Positions 6,418 through 10,296 of a DNA stretch of 10,296 bases are shown piece after piece; within the stretch, counting starts at the first letter, position 1; the number at the start of each line of letters is the position of its first letter. This DNA is from Schleiferiaceae bacterium. Its GTDB lineage: Bacteria; Bacteroidota; Bacteroidia; Flavobacteriales; Schleiferiaceae. The position numbers were made by a program, and so were the translations under genes. Below the pieces are notes generated by a model. That model did no database searches. It was given only the letters and a program-made list of their open reading frames with translations, and had not been told where the DNA came from. The DNA lies in the NCBI GenBank assembly GCA_023260615.1, contig JALQUY010000011.1:1-10296 (forward strand). Direction: 5' to 3'.

Positions 6418-9400
6418 TTAGCTCACGAGCTGCGAAGCCACTTCGTAGCGCTTGATGAGCTCGATCTGGTCGTACTCTTCCTGCGTCATGGGCTTGTTGT
6501 CGTATTCGTACTGCATGACCATCCGAACGATCATCTGGAAGAACTGCAAGTCCGTCTGAATCTCGTTGGTGATGGCGCGCTTGTCCGCACCGCGGAATTG
6601 GGCGTAGTAGGTCAATTCGGCCTCCAAGCTGGCGGCAAAGTCCTCGACCAAACCGTGCGCACGCTCTTTGGCACCTGCCACGTAGAGGCCTTCGATGATG
6701 CCGAGCATGAAGTAGTCGTGCCCGAGCTTCTCCACCGGCATTTTCGCCAAGGCAAATTCCAAGACCTCGATGGCCTTCTCCTTCTCGCCGCGGCGCGCCA
6801 ATTCGGTGCCCAAACGGCCGTAGTTGATGCGCAAGTTGAACGTGGAGCGACGCACGGTCTCATCTAGGAAGACCCCTTCTTTCTCCATGTTGCCAAAGTT
6901 GAATTTGGCCGGATCGTTTTCGGGGTTGTACATCATCGCATACATCTTGTCGGCATCGACCGAACCAAAGTCGTAGGCGTTGCCTGGCGTTTCGGTCACC
7001 ACGGGCACAAAGCGGTAGGCCAAACCTTCCAATCGGAAGTACTTCTGCAACCAGAAGAACGAGCTCGCGCTGCTGCCCACCGTAGTAGAGAAGTAAATGG
7101 GGCGGCTCCAATCGTTGTTGGCGATCAAATCAATCAAAACCAAGTCGCGCTTGGCGATGACGTTGCTGTTCCAATCCCAATCGATGAAGTCCACCACGCG
7201 GCTGCTGTCGCCCGCGGGCACCACGTTGTGGGCCATAACGGCTGCCTTGTCCACGGGCACGCGGAACTTCTTCATGGGGAAGTACTGCAGCTTCTTGGGG
7301 CTCTTGGTGTTGGGGAAGGCCGTGAAGAAGACCGCATCGTCGTTGCGCAAGGCATAGGTGATGAAGTCCTTGGCATACCAGCGTCCGTTGAGGCCCAAAT
7401 CTTGGAAGTACAGTACGTCACGCGTTCCCTGCACATAGTCCTTCTTCTCCAAGGTCACCGGAATGGGGTCGCCGTCGTAGAACTTGCGCTTCATCATATC
7501 GATGTACCAGTCTGTGTTGAGCAGAGAGAGGTTAACGATGCGCACGTCCGTTCGGTAGCCTTCCACCTCTTGCACATACCACAAGGGGAAGGTGTCGTTG
7601 TCGCCGTTGGTGAATAGGATGGCGTTGGGGGCGCAACTGTCCAAATACATTTTCGCAATCTCACGCGCGGTGTAGCGGTCGCTGCGGTCGTGGTCGTCCC
7701 AGTTTTCGGCCGCCATCAGCGTGGGAATGCCCAGCATGGCCACCGTCAGGACGCCCGCCGTCATCGTGTTGCGGTACTTGCCCATCCATTCGTACAAGGC
7801 GATGACGCCTAGACCAATCCAAATAGCAAACACGTAGAAAGAACCCACAAAGGCGTAGTCGCGCTCGCGTGGCTCAAAAGGTTTGTGGTTGGTATAGACC
7901 ACGATCGCCAAACCGGTGAAGGCGAAGAGCAGCGTAACCACCCAAGCGTTGCGTTGGTCTTTTTGGACCTGGTAGATCAAACCAATCAAGCCCAGCAACA
8001 GTGGCAAGGCGTAGTACACATTACGCGAAGGGTTGTTGGTGAAATGCGCAGGCTGGTTGTCCTGAGGGCCCAAACGCATCTCGTCCAAGAAGGCAATACC
8101 GGTGATCCAGTTGCCCTTGGTGAGTTCGTAGCGGTTTTGGTCGTCGTTCTGGCGGCCGGCGAAGTTCCACATGAAGTAGCGGAACCACATTTGGCCCACC
8201 TGGTAGTCCATGAAGAATTTAAAGTGGTCGCTAAACTTCAGCTTGTCGGTCGGCTTGACGCCCATGAGTTTCTGGTAGTTCTCCACGTGGTCCGCCTGAT
8301 CGCTCCACATGCGGGGGAAGAAGCCTACATCGCTCTTCGCGTAGTTGGGCTTAGACGCCTTGCCGTCGCTGGTGACTTCGTATTTGCCGGTCTCCTCGCT
8401 GTACTGGTAGGAGGGGCTACCGTCCGTGTAGGGCTGGCTCGCATCCAACTGGCTGTTGAAGCTCTGGCCGTAGAGAACGGGCCAATCTCCGTACTGGTCG
8501 CGCTTGTAGTAGGACAGGAGCGCCATAGCGTCCTCCGGGTTGTTCTCGTCAATAGGCGTGTTGGCGTTGGAGCGAATGGCCAAAACCACAAAGCTCGAAT
8601 AGCCAATCAGCAAGAAGACTACGGCCTGAATGCCTTGCGCCACGAGGGGCTTGTCTTTCTTTTTGGCCCATTGGATGCCAAAGTAAACGCCTGCAGCAAT
8701 CAAGAGAAGGGCCAGCACCGAACCCGTATTCTTGGGCATGCCGACGCTGTTCACCGCGGCAATTTCCAGCCAGCCAAAAAGCGAAAGGATGAAGGGGATG
8801 ATGATGGCAAACACCAAACCGAGCACCCCGATGGAGGCCCCGTTGGCGATGACCCAGGATTTCCAGGTGACATTTGGGTACTTCTTGTAGAAATAAATCA
8901 TGACCACCGAAGGAATCGTCAAGAATACCAAGATGTGAACACCCACTGAAAGGCCCGTCAAATAGGCAATCAAGAGCAGCCAGCGGTTGGCATAGGGGTC
9001 CGTATCCACGGCCTGCTCCCACTTCAAAACGGCCCAAAAAGCAATGGCCGTAAAGCAGCTAGACATAGCATACACTTCACCTTCCACCGCGGAGAACCAA
9101 AAGGAATCGCTAAACGTAAACGCCAAAGCGCCCACCGCGCCAGCGCCCAAAAGCACAATCTCCTGGCCCTTACTCAGCGTCTCCGTACTGAACAATTTGC
9201 GGCCAAACGCCACGATCGTCCAGAACAAAAACGGAATGGTGAACGCGCTGGACAGGCCAGACACCAAGTTCACGTAGAACGCCTGACGCTCCACATTGCC
9301 AAAGGCAAGCTGCGACAGTACGTTCGCAACTAGCTGAAACACGGGGGCACCCGGGGGGTGTCCCACCTGCAATTTTACCGACGTAGCGATGTATTCGCCA

Positions 9401-9510
9401 CAGTCCCAGAAACTTACCGTAGGCTCCAAGGTGGAGACATAGGTGAATAGTGCAATTCCAAACGTGAGCCAACCACCAAGGTTGTTCAACTGCTTAAAGG
9501 AAAGATTCAT
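6418..9510 (-). CDS. DUF2723 multi-spanning membrane protein, probable GT-C fold glycosyltransferase (TMEM260-like)
   Basis: This 1030-residue inner-membrane protein belongs to DUF2723, common in Bacteroidota. Its animal homologue TMEM260 is an O-mannosyltransferase, so a lipid-linked-sugar glycosyltransferase role is inferred; no substrate is shown here. The hallmark PTVSFWDCGEYIA lies at residues 30-42 (Asp36 and Glu39 in the first outer loop, where GT-C enzymes hold the catalytic acid), followed by QVGHPPGAPVF (48-58). By eye there are roughly eight membrane segments between 12 and 311, a large polar loop at 312-495, and four more at about 499-600 that include PFEPRERDYAFVGSFYVF (545-562). 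A soluble region follows, with NWDDHDRSDRYTARE (603-617) and NGDNDTFPLWYVQE (635-648). A TPR-like helical tail lies at about 893-965. It is flanked by terminators on both sides, so it is probably transcribed alone. The ATG gives a short leader before the first helix. Confidence 0.9.
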   Translation of the reverse strand: MNLSFKQLNNLGGWLTFGIALFTYVSTLEPTVSFWDCGEYIATSVKLQVGHPPGAPVFQLVANVLSQLAFGNVERQAFYVNLVSGLSSAFTIPFLFWTIVAFGRKLFSTETLSKGQEIVLLGAGAVGALAFTFSDSFWFSAVEGEVYAMSSCFTAIAFWAVLKWEQAVDTDPYANRWLLLIAYLTGLSVGVHILVFLTIPSVVMIYFYKKYPNVTWKSWVIANGASIGVLGLVFAIIIPFILSLFGWLEIAAVNSVGMPKNTGSVLALLLIAAGVYFGIQWAKKKDKPLVAQGIQAVVFLLIGYSSFVVLAIRSNANTPIDENNPEDAMALLSYYKRDQYGDWPVLYGQSFNSQLDASQPYTDGSPSYQYSEETGKYEVTSDGKASKPNYAKSDVGFFPRMWSDQADHVENYQKLMGVKPTDKLKFSDHFKFFMDYQVGQMWFRYFMWNFAGRQNDDQNRYELTKGNWITGIAFLDEMRLGPQDNQPAHFTNNPSRNVYYALPLLLGLIGLIYQVQKDQRNAWVVTLLFAFTGLAIVVYTNHKPFEPRERDYAFVGSFYVFAIWIGLGVIALYEWMGKYRNTMTAGVLTVAMLGIPTLMAAENWDDHDRSDRYTAREIAKMYLDSCAPNAILFTNGDNDTFPLWYVQEVEGYRTDVRIVNLSLLNTDWYIDMMKRKFYDGDPIPVTLEKKDYVQGTRDVLYFQDLGLNGRWYAKDFITYALRNDDAVFFTAFPNTKSPKKLQYFPMKKFRVPVDKAAVMAHNVVPAGDSSRVVDFIDWDWNSNVIAKRDLVLIDLIANNDWSRPIYFSTTVGSSASSFFWLQKYFRLEGLAYRFVPVVTETPGNAYDFGSVDADKMYAMMYNPENDPAKFNFGNMEKEGVFLDETVRRSTFNLRINYGRLGTELARRGEKEKAIEVLEFALAKMPVEKLGHDYFMLGIIEGLYVAGAKERAHGLVEDFAASLEAELTYYAQFRGADKRAITNEIQTDLQFFQMIVRMVMQYEYDNKPMTQEEYDQIELIKRYEVASQLVS

Positions 9511-9532
9511 AGCATGCGCTTTTTAGGAAGAA

Positions 9533-9540
9533 CGAAGATA
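9533..9540 (-). promoter_or_regulatory. Possible -7 promoter element of the DUF2723 gene
   Basis: On the minus strand TATCTTCG matches TAnnTTTG at all but the seventh base. It lies 22 bases before the ATG at 9510, which would leave a leader of roughly 15 bases. No clear -33 element is seen. It is the best candidate in the 132-base gap, but weak. Confidence 0.35.
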
Positions 9541-9582
9541 CCCAATCTGGGGCGCTTAGCGTCTGCTGGTTTGTTCGTTTGC

Positions 9583-9614
9583 TCTTTAGCCCTCTAGCTT
9601 TCCAGCTCTCTAGC
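9583..9614. repeat. Degenerate 8-bp tandem repeat (four units)
   Basis: Read on the minus strand from 9614 down, the units are GCTAGAGA, GCTGGAAA, GCTAGAGG and GCTAAAGA, all fitting GCTRRARR. A fifth, weaker unit, GCAAACGA (9575-9582), keeps the period, and the pattern fades after it. The array lies between the sufD terminator and the possible DUF2723 promoter. Function unknown; slippage-prone DNA or a binding array are both possible. Confidence 0.65.
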
Positions 9615-9644
9615 AAAAAGCCGAGGGCCCTGCCCTCGCTTTTT
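9615..9644 (-). terminator. Intrinsic terminator of sufD
   Basis: The stem is CGAGGGC (9622-9628) and GCCCTCG (9632-9638) with a three-base loop. It extends by AAAAAG pairing with CTTTTT across a single bulged C. On the minus strand a run of five T follows the hairpin, immediately after the sufD stop codon. The symmetric A/T flanks mean it could also work in the plus direction, though no plus-strand gene ends here. Confidence 0.88.
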
Positions 9645-10296
9645 AAAGCGCAAACCCAAAACTCTCCACCCCCAGCTTCTTGCTGATCAGGCGGTTGAGT
9701 TTGGCTTGGAGACTCGGGTGCTGAATGTCGGCGACGGCATCGTGGGCAAAGGCCACCATGAGCAGGGCACGTGCTTCCTTCTCCTTGATGCCGCGGGCAC
9801 GCAGGTAGAAGAGTGCATCCTCGTCCAGCTGGCCAACCGTGCAGCCGTGCGAACACTTTACGTCGTCGGCAAAGATTTCCAGCTGAGGCTTGGTGTCGAT
9901 GGCGGCTTTTTCGCTGAGAACGAGGTTGTCGTTCTGCTGGAAGGCCAGGGTTTTTTGGGCGTCGACGTGCACGTGAATTTGGCCGTTGAAAACGCCGTTG
10001 GATTCGCCGTCAAAGAGGCCCTTGTAGTTTTCGTGGCTGGTGCAATGCGGCGCCAAATGGTCCACGCGCGTGTGGTGGTCCATGAGCTGCTTGCCATCCG
10101 CCAGGGACAGGCCAAACATGCGCGCTTCGGCGCCCGATTCAGCCAATTTGAAGTCCAAATTGTTGCGCAAAAACTTGCCGTCCGTGCTAATGGTGTGGAC
10201 CGTGGCATGGCTGTCGCGCTTTTGTTCAATGACGCTGTGCTGCGTCAAGGCGGCAGAGGCCTCGTCGTGCTGCAGCTTCACCCAGTGGAGGCGCGC
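9643..10296 (-). CDS. sufD: Fe-S cluster assembly protein SufD, C-terminal part
   Basis: About 217 residues of the C-terminal part are visible; the gene runs in from beyond the right edge of the window. SufD joins SufB and SufC in the SufBC2D scaffold that builds iron-sulfur clusters. The visible part is the family's right-handed beta-helix core, with repeating short strands (for example DGKFLRNNLDFKLAESGAEA and NGVFNGQIHVHVDAQKTLAF). The signature PQLEIFADDVKCSHGCTVGQ follows, whose His in CSHG is the residue shown to matter in E. coli SufD. The helical end LDEDALFYLRARGIKEKEAR completes it, and the protein ends normally at FGFAL. sufB and sufC are expected upstream, outside the window. SufB shares the fold, but the SHGCTVGQLDEDALFYLRARGI ending and the lack of SufB's cysteine-bearing end favour SufD. 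A terminator directly follows the stop, so sufS is not co-transcribed downstream. Confidence 0.92.
   Translation of the reverse strand, partial: ARLHWVKLQHDEASAALTQHSVIEQKRDSHATVHTISTDGKFLRNNLDFKLAESGAEARMFGLSLADGKQLMDHHTRVDHLAPHCTSHENYKGLFDGESNGVFNGQIHVHVDAQKTLAFQQNDNLVLSEKAAIDTKPQLEIFADDVKCSHGCTVGQLDEDALFYLRARGIKEKEARALLMVAFAHDAVADIQHPSLQAKLNRLISKKLGVESFGFAL

Noticed and set aside
7885..8949. A 354-codon open frame on the plus strand across the DUF2723 gene
   Set aside because: It is antisense to membrane-segment codons and its translation is Val/His/Gln-rich with no recognisable motif. The minus-strand gene carries all the family signatures.

Overview
The window looks like ordinary chromosomal DNA from a Bacteroidota bacterium, probably a relatively GC-rich member of the Flavobacteriales. 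The evidence is threefold. The protein families have typical Bacteroidota form: a DUF2723 membrane protein of about 1000 residues, an SDR-type threonine dehydrogenase, Bacteroidota-style TrhO, and a short bicupin homogentisate dioxygenase. Shine-Dalgarno sequences are absent. Two exact copies of the Bacteroidota -7 promoter element (TAnnTTTG) sit directly in front of start codons. I see no tRNA, rRNA, CRISPR array, insertion sequence or phage gene. Coding density is very high, and no stretch over 300 bases lacks a gene.

Layout. Positions 1-887 (+) hold the 3' end of an extended-SDR NAD-dependent epimerase gene, overlapping by 8 bases an AlkB-like 2OG-Fe(II) oxygenase gene. Positions 943-1935 (+) encode a lipoprotein of unknown function that appears to contain two NTF2/SnoaL-like domains in tandem. 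It converges, with a 6-base gap, on an SDR-type L-threonine 3-dehydrogenase gene at 1942-2862 (-). That gene is divergent from a rightward group at 2974-6339: trhO (tRNA U34 hydroxylase), hmgA (homogentisate 1,2-dioxygenase) and a 4-hydroxyphenylpyruvate dioxygenase gene. The gaps inside this group are 12 and 18 bases, so it is probably one operon. A strong bidirectional hairpin terminator (6366-6393) separates it from the leftward DUF2723 gene at 6418-9510. Upstream of that gene lie a possible promoter, a degenerate 8-bp tandem repeat (9583-9614), the terminator of sufD, and the 3' part of sufD (9643 to window end, -).

How the genes work together. The two dioxygenases carry out consecutive steps of tyrosine breakdown (4-hydroxyphenylpyruvate to homogentisate to maleylacetoacetate). 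The divergent threonine dehydrogenase feeds another amino-acid catabolic route (threonine to 2-amino-3-ketobutyrate, then glycine and acetyl-CoA). TrhO is also an oxygen-dependent hydroxylase, but of tRNA. The other genes are housekeeping or envelope functions: Fe-S cluster assembly, alkylation repair, a probable GT-C glycosyltransferase and a lipoprotein. I found no clearly new multi-gene system. The points most worth a second look are the start-codon-proximal promoters, the lipoprotein with a tandem domain, the divergent AlkB active site, and the 8-bp repeat.
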